Shown here one piece after another: positions 17,301-25,800 of a DNA stretch of 64,000 bases. The stretch is taken from positions 1 to 64,000 of the forward strand of contig JADFZQ010000005.1 in the NCBI GenBank assembly GCA_015232455.1, written 5' to 3'. How positions within the stretch are numbered: the stretch's first letter is position 1; the number at the start of each line of letters is the position of its first letter. A model generated the notes under the pieces. That model was not told the origin of the DNA. It worked only from the letters and a program-made list of their open reading frames with translations, and ran no database searches. The position numbers and the translations under genes are program-made. The stretch is from Desulfamplus sp. GTDB taxonomy: Bacteria; Desulfobacterota; Desulfobacteria; Desulfobacterales; Desulfobacteraceae.

Positions 17301-18959
17301 TTCCACTACAACAGCTAATCTATGATCAAAATGAGATCGTCCTAAATGTGTGGTAAAACTTAGTTCTGATAAAGATAATGTTGATGGGGCTTTTGAGGAT
17401 AATGATAATTCAGAGGAGTCCTTTAACGGTAATTCATGTGATTTTTTGCAAAAATCAACATAGCGTTGAGCCATTTCATATAGAGCATTTTCATTTTTTG
17501 CACTAAGGGTAATCAACTCACAAGAAGAGGCAAAATCATAACTATTAACCTCTAAACTATATTGCCCCTCCCCAGCTCTCCCCAAAGAATGGAGGGAGTA
17601 ATTATCCCCCTCTCCATAGGGGAGGGGGCGGGGGGTGGGGCTTACAGGTGCTTGTTCAAGTATTACATGAACGTTTGTCCCGCTGAATCCAAAGCCGCTA
17701 ACCCCGGCTCTGCGTGGAATATCTGAATTTGACCAATCCCACTCTATCCCTTTTACTGGAATTTTTATCTGTTCCTGCCACTCTTTAAGTTTAGGATTTA
17801 ACTCTTTGAAATGGAGATGAGGCGGTATATATTTATGTTGAAGAGATAAAACAGTCTTAATAATTCCAGCGATTCCAGCAGCAGCTTCCAAATGTCCGAT
17901 ATTACTTTTTACAGAGCCGACATAAAGAGGATTTCTCCTTTTTGTTTGTTCTTTACTACAATAAGTGTTCCATATTCCCCGCCCTTCAATTGGATCTCCT
18001 ACAGGCGTTCCAGAGCCATGAGCTTCTATATATGAGATCGTGTCTGGAGTAAGCCCTGCTTTTTTCAGGGCTTTTTTTATGACAGCCTCTTGAGCCGCCT
18101 GATTTGGCACAGTAAGTCCAATTGAAGCTCCATCTTGATTCATTGCAGAACTTCTAACTATTGCCAAGATATTGTCATTATCAGCCAAAGCATCAGAGAG
18201 TCGTTTAATAACAACTACACCGCATCCTTCTCCCCTTGCATAACCATCTGCTGAAGCATCAAAGGCTTTGCAGCGGGACTCTAGCGACAGCATTCTTGAG
18301 TTGGAAAAAGCCAAACTTGTTTCAAAAGATAATATAAGATTTACTCCAGCCACTAAAGCTAAATTACAATCTCCACTCCATAAATTTTGGCAGCCGATAT
18401 GAAAAGCTGACATTGATGCAGAGCTTGCAGTATCAACAGCAACAGCAGGACCTTTTAAATCTAAAAAATATGGAACTCTTCCAGAAGCTGAAGCATGAGA
18501 GTTGCCTGTCATGTTGTAAAGAGAGTCATATTTATGCTGTTTAACTTGAAGAAATAGATAGTCAGAAGAGTATATTCCAACAAAAAAACCTGTTTCAGAG
18601 CCAGCTAAGGAATATGGATCAATGCCTGAATTTTCAATAGCTTCCCACGTAACTTCTAATAAAAGCCGCTGCTGGGGATCAAAAAGCATTGCTTCACGAG
18701 GTGATATTTGGAAAAAAGAGGCATCAAATTTATCAACATCTTCTAAAAAACCGCCTTCATGCAATATTGAAGCATCAGGCATTAACTTTTTACGATCTAA
18801 AGGAAATGGAATAACAGCGTTCTGCCCGTTTTTTAATAACGTCCAGAACTCATCAGGAGTTTTAACATTTGCAGGAAATCGGCATCCTATTCCAATAATG
18901 GCAAGAGGTTCAAGTGATTTTGAGAGGTTGGTTGAGGTTGTATTCCTATTGATGTTCAT
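14343..18959 (-). CDS. PKS-E: KS(Cys to Ser)-AT-ACP-alpha-oxoamine synthase
   Basis: 1538 residues. KS (about 15-450): the usual DTACSSS reads DTASSAS, so the nucleophile is Ser179 (codon AGC at 18425-18423, one base from TGC), while both KS histidines (EAHGSGT, KSNIGHLEAA) remain. AT (about 640-960) has GQGSQ and GHSLGE (about 706) with AAHS in the selectivity region. ACP has LGFDSL (about 1050). The C-terminal 400 residues are an alpha-oxoamine synthase (AONS/SPT/KBL fold) with LDDAHGIG and the PLP lysine in AGLSKSFSS (about 1383). Such domains join an acyl thioester to an amino acid with loss of CO2, giving an alpha-amino ketone, as in SxtA. A Ser-KS may only decarboxylate malonyl-ACP (by analogy with KSQ loading domains). 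Its ATG overlaps the ATPase stop codon. Two C-rich repeats are inserted in frame near 17.1 and 17.6 kb. Confidence 0.92.
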   Translation of the reverse strand: MNINRNTTSTNLSKSLEPLAIIGIGCRFPANVKTPDEFWTLLKNGQNAVIPFPLDRKKLMPDASILHEGGFLEDVDKFDASFFQISPREAMLFDPQQRLLLEVTWEAIENSGIDPYSLAGSETGFFVGIYSSDYLFLQVKQHKYDSLYNMTGNSHASASGRVPYFLDLKGPAVAVDTASSASMSAFHIGCQNLWSGDCNLALVAGVNLILSFETSLAFSNSRMLSLESRCKAFDASADGYARGEGCGVVVIKRLSDALADNDNILAIVRSSAMNQDGASIGLTVPNQAAQEAVIKKALKKAGLTPDTISYIEAHGSGTPVGDPIEGRGIWNTYCSKEQTKRRNPLYVGSVKSNIGHLEAAAGIAGIIKTVLSLQHKYIPPHLHFKELNPKLKEWQEQIKIPVKGIEWDWSNSDIPRRAGVSGFGFSGTNVHVILEQAPVSPTPRPLPYGEGDNYSLHSLGRAGEGQYSLEVNSYDFASSCELITLSAKNENALYEMAQRYVDFCKKSHELPLKDSSELSLSSKAPSTLSLSELSFTTHLGRSHFDHRLAVVVESIEQLSDELTAFINQEQSLVKRSPFICPTPLSPPTHIEMGNNITPSPAGRAGEGLCFINKIAFLFTGQGSQYVDMGKELYITEPVFRDTINRAESSASQLLGRSLIELIYPSKEPQDNDIMESPVCVQVVNFVVECAIADLWRSWGITPDAVLGHSLGEFAAAYIAGVMSLEDGIRIVTKRGHLMEQGKGLMFAVSASESEVLPFLDSSKNVVIGVVNGPQNVVISGDYNDVNEAVIRLNEAGCKTRKLTIPIAAHSPMLDCVLDQFEDEVKKLSLSEPKMLFISSMTGKAVSSELTQPQYWRKHLRNQVRFGDGLNSLKQEGFEIFIEIGPKPILLGILKQNLPDYGLSLPSLQPPFSDKQTLLQSMAELYVRGVPLDWSKIEGFRKSKLRRITLPNYPFQRESYWLSDNIEEKYEISSQPFKQILPKTSDEQFLLKKSEKYSILKALEQSSVAGQKEILIKFLQDKVRNILHVGSKYNLSLQNSLKNLGFDSLMMTELANFVNSELKVKIPLNKMFQLGNIQNITDWLLPKISLSNAEIETSQTDFTKPALAKSAFIQSDLENSSFKTDETISAQRAIIEEIEEEIIDFHKASYDIPQIHAVVTEQQRRKLKIGDNWVYDFASCNYLGLDLHPEVMKSIPPALQKWGVHPSWTRAVASPAIYEELEDALADFLKAPSVLVFPAITLLHAGVLPILAGEDGVILKDIFAHTSIHEGTLQAQAVGAEVIEFRHNDVEDLEEKLKRYPLERTKIIAVDGVYSMSGAYAKLSEFSKLARTYNAYIYLDDAHGIGIIGEYPTPEMPYGKHGNGLVRHFGLDYKKDRMIYVAGLSKSFSSFGAFITCIDEDMRNKFRSASTFIFSGPSPVASLASAIEGIRLNALEGEEWRKQVYKLTYKLVSEAKNMGFEVVNDNYFPIVGVVIGRTKDVIEACKILWEFGILITPAIFPIVPIDRGLLRFSITAANTEAEIDRSLEALYHVKNKSKQ
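17138..17221. repeat. C-rich palindromic repeat inserted in frame in PKS-E (copy 1)
   Basis: A strongly C-rich left arm (cccctccccagccctcccc) faces a G-rich right arm ending gggggttggg. It is translated within the KS-AT linker as a segment containing PTPLSPPTH and PAGRAGEG. It belongs to the same family as 17564-17641 and 28451-28526 and contrasts sharply with the AT-rich surroundings. Confidence 0.85.
17564..17641. repeat. C-rich palindromic repeat inserted in frame in PKS-E (copy 2)
   Basis: Same arms as copy 1, translated as SPTPRPLPYGEG...LGRAGEGQ within the KS-AT linker. The reading frame of the host gene is kept. Confidence 0.85.
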
Positions 18960-21061
18960 AACTTTAAACGGTTTTTGTCTTTGCTTTTGTTATCTAATTT
19001 TAATAATGGCAGCATTGTAATGGCTGCTCCTGAAAGCGTTGCAGCAACATACATTATTGTTACTGCCTGCACGCCTATATTCAAAAAAAACACACCGCCA
19101 ATACTTAAAATACTTTGTCCTCCAATTGTGTAAAATGCGTTTCTCATATTCTTCTGAAAATCTGATGAAATATTGAAAAGTGCTGGCAGTTTTTTTAAAC
19201 TCTGGTCCATCAAAATAACTTGAGCATTATCTGTTGCTATTGTGGAAGCACCTCTTAAAGAGATAGAGACATCAGCTCTTTTCAATGCTATTGAATCATT
19301 TATACCATCTCCCACAAAACAGACCTTTCTGCCCGCCTTTTGGAGTTCTTCAATAAGATTTGCTTTATCTTCTGGCAGAACTTGAGCAAAATAGTTCTCT
19401 ATTCCTAATGACTCAGCAAGTATTTTAGTTGGATTATGGTTATCTCCAGAGATGATATATAATGACATATTTTTCTGTTTTAGAGCTTTTACAACCTCTT
19501 TTATTTCAGGACGAATTAAAGGTCGCATCTCAATTACACCAACCAAAAGGTTGCCAGCAGCAACATAAATTAAAGAACACCCTTTTGCCATTATTTCTGT
19601 TTTAACTTTCTCAAAATTTTCAGGAACAGTAATTCCTTCGCTATCCATAAATCTGTCGCTGCCAACTTTTATCCATTGATCGCCGATCTTTACAGAGATA
19701 CCATAACCAACTCTGTAATATGCTTCATCTATTTCAGGGGTTTTAATGGCTCTTTTTTCCGCCTCTTTTAATATTGTCTGTGCAACTGGGTGGGTCTGAC
19801 GGTATTCTGCTGATGCTGCATATCTGATCAACGTATCTTCATCAATACCATTAAATGTGTGGATAGTTCCTATAGTTGGACACTCAAGAGTCAATGTTCC
19901 AGTTTTATCAAAAATCACTGTGTCAATTTGGGGCAGCAACTGAAGAGAGCGTCCATCTTTAATCAAAATACCCTCGCATGAAGCAATGCGGAGGAAATTT
20001 AGCATTCCTATTGGTGCATTTACACGCACGCTATCAAGAAAATCAGAACATAAAAGAGCAATTGCCGCTGTTTTACCAACAAACAAAAGAGAAAGAGCTG
20101 ATATGCCGACAGTTAATGGAACAGATTCATCAGCAATTTCTTGACCGATAGACTCTATTCTATCTGAGAAAGCAGAAGTATCTGCTAAAATCTGCCCAAT
20201 TTTTGAAACAACTGTCTGACTGCCTGTTTTTTCAACTTTAACATGAATTCTTCCAGATATTAAAACAGTTGCCGCAAGAACTTCATCTCCTGATACTTTT
20301 TCAGATGGTTGAAACTCTCCAGTAAGAAGGTGTTGATCAACTGATGCCATACCGTGAACAACAACCCCATCTACAGGAACCACCTCACCTGCATTTACAA
20401 CAATGGTGTCTCCAGATTGTAAAGATTCAATAGGCAGTGCAATTTCAGCCCCATCTTTTAAAAGCCAGACAAAAGATGGTTGATCAGAGAAAATATTTAT
20501 CAACTCTTTTCTTGCATTATATTCGGACTTTAACCTTATCTTTTGGGCAGCATAATATGCAAAACATGAAATAGCAGCCGCTGTGTAGTAGCCGCTTATA
20601 ATCGTAACAGCAGTAGCAACAGAATCTAAAACTTCTATCTTTTTTAAACTTTTCTCTTTAAATATTGAATGTTTTGCAGCTTTAAATAGAGGAATACAGG
20701 TGTATATCGAAATTCCAGCACTTACAAATAATAGGGGCGTAAAAAGCAGAGAGCCGGCAACGCCTGCTCCTATAGCAGAAATAGATAGAGCAAAATTTTT
20801 ATTAACAATCTCTTCTGTTTCAATTTTTTCAGGTTTATTTTGAGTTGATTGAACAATAGAAAGTTGCTGTGAAGTGCTATTTTGCAGTGAATTTATATTT
20901 GATGGAGCTATTTGACTTTGATGTTGGGGATCGTTAGTTTCCGCATCTTTAATGCTATTTGATTCTACTGATTTTACCGAATTATCACCAAAAAATTTAC
21001 GATATAATTTATCATACCCCCAAACAAGACCACATCCAACAGCAACTGCTTGTATTATCAT
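18956..21061 (-). CDS. Divergent P1B-like P-type ATPase lacking the CPC metal motif
   Basis: 701 residues. P-type landmarks are all present: LLTGEFQPSEK (actuator TGE), DKTGTLT (phosphorylated Asp), THPVAQ (the P1B-type HP motif) and VGDGINDS. There is no N-terminal metal-binding domain. In the membrane helix before the P domain, where heavy-metal pumps have CPC, SPC or CPx, this protein reads LLCSDFLDSVRVNAP: the proline is gone and CSD takes its place. The cargo is therefore unknown and may not be a soft metal. Two or three N-terminal membrane segments (near 5-20, 90-125 and 145-170) and two C-terminal ones are visible. Placed between DUF697 protein a and PKS-E, with its TGA overlapping the PKS-E ATG, it is the only pump-like gene seen in the cluster. 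Confidence 0.85.
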   Translation of the reverse strand: MIIQAVAVGCGLVWGYDKLYRKFFGDNSVKSVESNSIKDAETNDPQHQSQIAPSNINSLQNSTSQQLSIVQSTQNKPEKIETEEIVNKNFALSISAIGAGVAGSLLFTPLLFVSAGISIYTCIPLFKAAKHSIFKEKSLKKIEVLDSVATAVTIISGYYTAAAISCFAYYAAQKIRLKSEYNARKELINIFSDQPSFVWLLKDGAEIALPIESLQSGDTIVVNAGEVVPVDGVVVHGMASVDQHLLTGEFQPSEKVSGDEVLAATVLISGRIHVKVEKTGSQTVVSKIGQILADTSAFSDRIESIGQEIADESVPLTVGISALSLLFVGKTAAIALLCSDFLDSVRVNAPIGMLNFLRIASCEGILIKDGRSLQLLPQIDTVIFDKTGTLTLECPTIGTIHTFNGIDEDTLIRYAASAEYRQTHPVAQTILKEAEKRAIKTPEIDEAYYRVGYGISVKIGDQWIKVGSDRFMDSEGITVPENFEKVKTEIMAKGCSLIYVAAGNLLVGVIEMRPLIRPEIKEVVKALKQKNMSLYIISGDNHNPTKILAESLGIENYFAQVLPEDKANLIEELQKAGRKVCFVGDGINDSIALKRADVSISLRGASTIATDNAQVILMDQSLKKLPALFNISSDFQKNMRNAFYTIGGQSILSIGGVFFLNIGVQAVTIMYVAATLSGAAITMLPLLKLDNKSKDKNRLKL

Positions 21062-21209
21062 AATAAACTGACCTTAAATTATACTTTTTCTATATCAACC
21101 ATGTTAATTCAAATCTTTGAATTAGGAAATAGTTTAGAAAAACTAATCTATACTTAGGAATAACAATTTAATAATATCCTAAATTATACTCAGCAAGAAG
21201 ATGTCATAG

Positions 21210-21237
21210 GTAGGGAACAACGATCGTTGTTCCCTAC
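21210..21237. repeat. 28-nt perfect palindrome, GTAGGG type
   Basis: GTAGGGAACAACGA is followed by its exact reverse complement. It has the same length and the same GTAG...CTAC ends as the GTAGAGACG palindromes, but a different core. It lies between the P-type ATPase and DUF697 protein a genes. It is not followed by a T-run on either strand, so a terminator role is doubtful. The rest of the 215-base gap (21062-21277) shows nothing else. Confidence 0.8.
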
Positions 21238-21277
21238 TCAATTTATTCAATCTCTGGTGTTATTAAATTCCCATTCC

Positions 21278-21790
21278 TTAAGACTTTGATTTTATTTCAG
21301 ACACTATTTTTTCACCTTCTTTAAACATCTGTCTGTAGTATTCTCTTGCTTCTTCAGGATCAAAAGTAAGGAATGTGCCGCCATCTTCAAAATGACGCTT
21401 AAACACTTTTCCTACAGCATAAGTGGTTGCAGCAGAAATAGTTGAATTACCCATTGCACCTAAAATCATTCCCGGACCAGGTATTGCCTTTGTGAGACTT
21501 GAACCTAATCTTGCCCCAACTGATGCAGCTAATCCACCACCGATAAGAGAACCTATTATATGTTTCACAATATCTTTGTTAAATGGCACGTTATATTCAT
21601 TTGCCAAGCACCTTAAAAGATTAAGCTGAACCCCAGTTACACCCATAAAATCAACAAAAGGTAATGGAATTAAGCCAACCGCTGATGATACATATATATG
21701 TTTTTTGATAACTGCATCTGCTTTTTCAGAGATAATGTTTTTAGGATCATTACTATCTTCAGAATCACTATTTTTTATATCGTTTTGCAT
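21278..21790 (-). CDS. DUF697-family membrane-associated protein a
   Basis: 170 residues. After an acidic, Ser/Asp-rich N-terminus there is the DUF697 core: a hydrophobic segment VSSAVGLIPLPFVDFMGVTGVQ (shown here only as a landmark; about 36-57), a Gly/Ala-rich hydrophobic hairpin (about 82-125), and a C-terminal FDPEEAREYYRQ...KEGEKI. It is a clear paralogue of 51873-52433. The family's biochemical role is not established; some members are fused to or sit beside GTPases. AAGGA precedes the ATG. It lies upstream of the P-type ATPase and downstream of sbnA in the same direction, and may act with the pump (inference). Confidence 0.75.
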   Translation of the reverse strand: MQNDIKNSDSEDSNDPKNIISEKADAVIKKHIYVSSAVGLIPLPFVDFMGVTGVQLNLLRCLANEYNVPFNKDIVKHIIGSLIGGGLAASVGARLGSSLTKAIPGPGMILGAMGNSTISAATTYAVGKVFKRHFEDGGTFLTFDPEEAREYYRQMFKEGEKIVSEIKSKS

Positions 21791-21816
21791 CTATATTTTC
21801 CTTAAAAATATGGGGT

Positions 21817-22800
21817 TTATTTGAAATTGCCTGACCACAGATGGGATATGTTACCAAAATGTTCCTCTACCCATTCATCTGAATATACTGTATCTAAATA
21901 ACGCTCTCCACGATCTGGAACTATGGCTGCTACTACCGCATCTTTTGGAAACTCTTCCCGTTTTTTCTCGATTGCCATGATAACACCACCTGTAGAGCCT
22001 CCTGCTAAAATAGCCTCACTATGGAGAAGACGGCGGCAGCCAACAACGCAATCAATATCAGTAATATGCACAACATCGTCCTGTAAATCAGGTATCATTA
22101 ATTCAGGAACTCTTGCTGCCCCGTGTCCGGGAATAATGCGTTTGGCAGGAGGATCGTTATATATTGCACTGCCTTTGGCATCTACTGCAATTACCTTAGT
22201 ATCTGTGATGCCAAAAAATCGCAGATATTCTCGACACCCACGCAGTGTGCCGCAAGTGCTTACAGCCACAAATAGGTAGTCAAGTTTGCGGTTCAAAGCA
22301 TGAATTATCTCGTGCATTGTCTGGTGATGAGCACCTGGGTTATAGAGGTTGGCATATTGGTTTGTCCAATATGAGTTAGGTATTTCATCTTGCAACTGCT
22401 GGACTCTTGCAACACGGGCGTGTAGATACTCTCCAGTGATAGGGTCAGGTTTTGGTACCATATCAATAGTTGCCCCATAAACATCTAACATTTTTAGATT
22501 TTGAGCTGTTGTCTTAGGGTCAACAACGCATATAAACTTTAGACCAAGAAAATGGCAAACTTGAGCCAAACCAATTCCTAAATTACCTGAACTTGACTCA
22601 ATGATTGTGGTCTCAGCGTTGATCTCTCCCTTTTCAAGTCCTCTTTTGACAATATTTAATGCTGTACGATCTTTAATTGACCCGCCTGGGTTAAACATCT
22701 CAAGTTTTACCCATACCTGAAATGGTGCATCTTTAAATAAACGGTTAAGTCGAATTGTCGGGGTATTGCCGATTGTGCCAAGTATTCCGTCAGTATTCAT
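21817..22800 (-). CDS. sbnA: SbnA-like N-(2-amino-2-carboxyethyl)-L-glutamate synthase
   Basis: 327-residue fold type II PLP enzyme of the cysteine synthase family. GNTPTIRL opens the protein, NPGGSIKDRTA carries the PLP lysine (about 44), SSSGNLGIG the substrate loop and GGSTGGV the phosphate site. The C-terminal RGERYLDTVYSDEWV is typical of SbnA. By family, it joins O-phospho-L-serine and L-glutamate to the substrate of SbnB; together they give L-2,3-diaminopropionate. AAGGAG lies upstream of the ATG. It follows PKS-D by 22 bases. A plain cysteine synthase is the alternative, but the SbnB gene in the same cluster makes that unlikely. Confidence 0.88.
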   Translation of the reverse strand: MNTDGILGTIGNTPTIRLNRLFKDAPFQVWVKLEMFNPGGSIKDRTALNIVKRGLEKGEINAETTIIESSSGNLGIGLAQVCHFLGLKFICVVDPKTTAQNLKMLDVYGATIDMVPKPDPITGEYLHARVARVQQLQDEIPNSYWTNQYANLYNPGAHHQTMHEIIHALNRKLDYLFVAVSTCGTLRGCREYLRFFGITDTKVIAVDAKGSAIYNDPPAKRIIPGHGAARVPELMIPDLQDDVVHITDIDCVVGCRRLLHSEAILAGGSTGGVIMAIEKKREEFPKDAVVAAIVPDRGERYLDTVYSDEWVEEHFGNISHLWSGNFK

Positions 22801-22822
22801 CTTTATTCTTGCTCCTTCAATC

Positions 22823-25800
22823 CTAATTACAATTATTTTTTAATATTTTTAAATGACGCTGCATAAGCTGATTCATAGTTTGAATTTGTTGGATCATTAT
22901 CCCTTCCATTGTATCGTTAGTCGGTGTTGATGATGCTGATATTGAATTAAAAGTATGAGGCTCTTGTAATATAGATTTTTGAGTATTAGACATTTGAGGT
23001 TCTTTTACAAGTTTTTGATTAATTTTTTCTTCTATATTTTGTTCAACTCCTATTTTGATCTTTTGTTCAGGCTTTATTTCTATGTTTTGGTCAATTTTTT
23101 CTTCTATATGCTGTTCAATGTTTAGCTCAATTGCTTGCTCAATGTTTTTATCAATCTTTCTGTCGATCCAGTGCCGTTCACGCTGAAATGGATAGTTAGG
23201 CAATAGAACTTTTGAATGGCTAAATGGTGCTTCAAATCTTTTCCAATCAACATCAACTCCAGCTACATAAAGCTCTCCTAATGAGCGTAAAATCCTCATT
23301 GTATCTGGAACTCTTGGAGATAATGAGGATAACCGCCTAATATCAGATTTTTTCTCCAAACCATTCTCAACAAATAGACTCTCTGGAAGAGTCATATCAA
23401 GATCAATCAAATTTGGGCTTGGTCCTATTTCAAGCATAGTGTTGTAGTTTTTATGGATATAAAGCAAACTATTTACAAACTGCACGGGCTGACGCATGTG
23501 TTGGCACCAATAATCTGGTGAGCAGATTTCAGCTCCAATTGGTTTTCCTGTTAAATTTGAAATAACAGGGAAGATAGGCGTTTTATAAGATATTGTTTGA
23601 GCAATCTTTTGAAAATTGACCATAATTTGCTCAGTCAATGGTGAATGAAAAGCTGTAGATATGTTTATCTGCATTGAGCGGATTCTTTGGCTCTCCAAAT
23701 CTTTAACAACATTGTCAACAGCATCTGCAAATCCTGAAATCAGAATTATCTCAGGTCCGTTTATCGCGGCTATTGAGACTTTTTCTTCAAAAGGTTTAAG
23801 TGCCTCTTGAACTTTCTGGATTGGTGCAAATACGCTCACCATCTTGCCTTTATCTGTTATTTGATTCATTAAATATGCCCGCTCAATAATCAAATTTAAA
23901 GCCTCTTCTGGAGTAAATACTCCAGCAGCACAAGCAGCACCATATTCACCCAAACTATGCCCCATAACTGCATTTGGAAATACTCCCCAAGATTTCCAAA
24001 GTTCAGTAAGTGCATATTCAAGAATAAACATTGCTGGTTGTGTGTATAAGGTTTTATCTAAATCTGATGTGCCAATGACAGGCTTTAATGAAAAGATGTT
24101 AAAAGGTCTAATTGGTTGAGCAGGTTGGGAAGAATCTGAATTTTTTTCTAATTCTTGTAATTTTGGTAAAGGGAACATGATTTCAAAAAGCGATTTTGGA
24201 AGCTGTTTTGAAAGTTTTAACTTATCAGACTGATTTGAAGCCGATTTTTCTATAAACGCAAAACATCTATCCATAGCCTGTTTAAATATGGGTTGTGTCT
24301 GATAAAGCTCTAAACCCATGTTTGGATATTGAGAACCCTGACCAGAGTAGAGAAAAACTATTTTTGGATTAGCAGGAGATTTTCCATAAAACAGGTCTTG
24401 ATCCGCACCTTTTTCTGCTGCGGTTTTAAGAAGAGATATTGCCTTTTCGCTATTTTCAGCCACTATAGCCATTCTGTGTTCAAAATGTGAGCGAGAAGTT
24501 GCGGCTGTGTGGCATATATCTTTAAAATTTAGAATGTTAGGTGTGTCTAAATCTGGTTGAGAGCTATCATTTAGATTTTGTTGAGAACTATCTAAAAAAT
24601 TTATATAACGATCAGCAAGTGCTTTTAAAGCCTCGTTGCTGCGAGCTGAAATTGGTAAAAGATGAACCTGTCTGACAAAAGTAGTTTTACCTTCTTCTTT
24701 ACTATTTTCTTTATAGTTAGAAATTTCACTCAATTTTGGTGCTTCTGATACTATTACATGTGCATTTGTTCCGCCAAAAGAAAAGCCGCTAATCCCAGCA
24801 TTTCTAACTCTATCACCAATATTCCAGGGAACATGATCAGATGCAACTTTAATTGGAATTGATGACCAGTTTATCTTTGGGTTTGGCGTATTAAAGTAGA
24901 GCTGTGCTGGAATCGTCTGATTTTGAAGTCCAGCAACTATTTTTAAAAGACTTGCCATGCCGGCAGCAGCTTCTAAATGTCCAAAGTTTGTTTTAACAGA
25001 GCCGATTAAAAGCGGATTTTCTCGAGGATTTGTGAAAACTCGCGATAAAGCACCAACTTCAATCGGATCTCCAAGTGATGTTCCAGTACCATGAGCTTCT
25101 ATGTAATCAATATCTTCTGGTTTTAGATTAGCCATGTTCAATGCTTGACGAATAACAGCTTCTTGAGCTGGAGCAGATGGAACAGTCAAACCTCCTGACG
25201 GTCCGTCATGGTTTACAGCAGAACCTCTAACAACTGCCCAAATTCTGTCCCCATCTTTGATAGCGTCAGAAAGACGCTTTATGCAAATCACACCACAACC
25301 CTCGCCTCTTACATATCCATCAGCAGAAGCATCAAATGTTTTGCTCTTCCCATCTGGAGCCATAAGATGAGATTTTGAAAAACTTACAGAAATCTCAGGT
25401 GCTAAAATAATATTTACACCTCCAACTAAAGCCATATTGCACTCTTTATCACGCAGAGAACGGGAAGCAAGATGCAGAGCTACTAAACTTGAAGAGCAGG
25501 CAGTATCAAGGGAAAAACTTGGACCATTTAACTTTAAAAAGTATGACAACCGCCCAGCAGCAAGACCAAGAGTATTGCCTGTTCCAAAATAGGCATCAAT
25601 ATCTTCAGGGTCTCCTGAACCCATAAGATTTGTGCCATAATCAAGTCCCATAATACCAATAAAAACTCCAATATTGCTTTTTGCTAAAGTGTGAGGTGCA
25701 ATATTTGCATTTTCAAGAGCTTCCCAAGCAACCTCTAACAAGAGCCTCTGCTGAGGATCCATACTTCGAGCTTCGCGAGGTGTAATTCTGAAAAAAGCTG

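Noticed and set aside
12487-18959. A complete saxitoxin or cylindrospermopsin pathway
   Set aside because: Only the amino-ketone, amidino and sulfate steps have counterparts; the oxygenases, carbamoyltransferase and cyclisation enzymes of those pathways are absent from the window.
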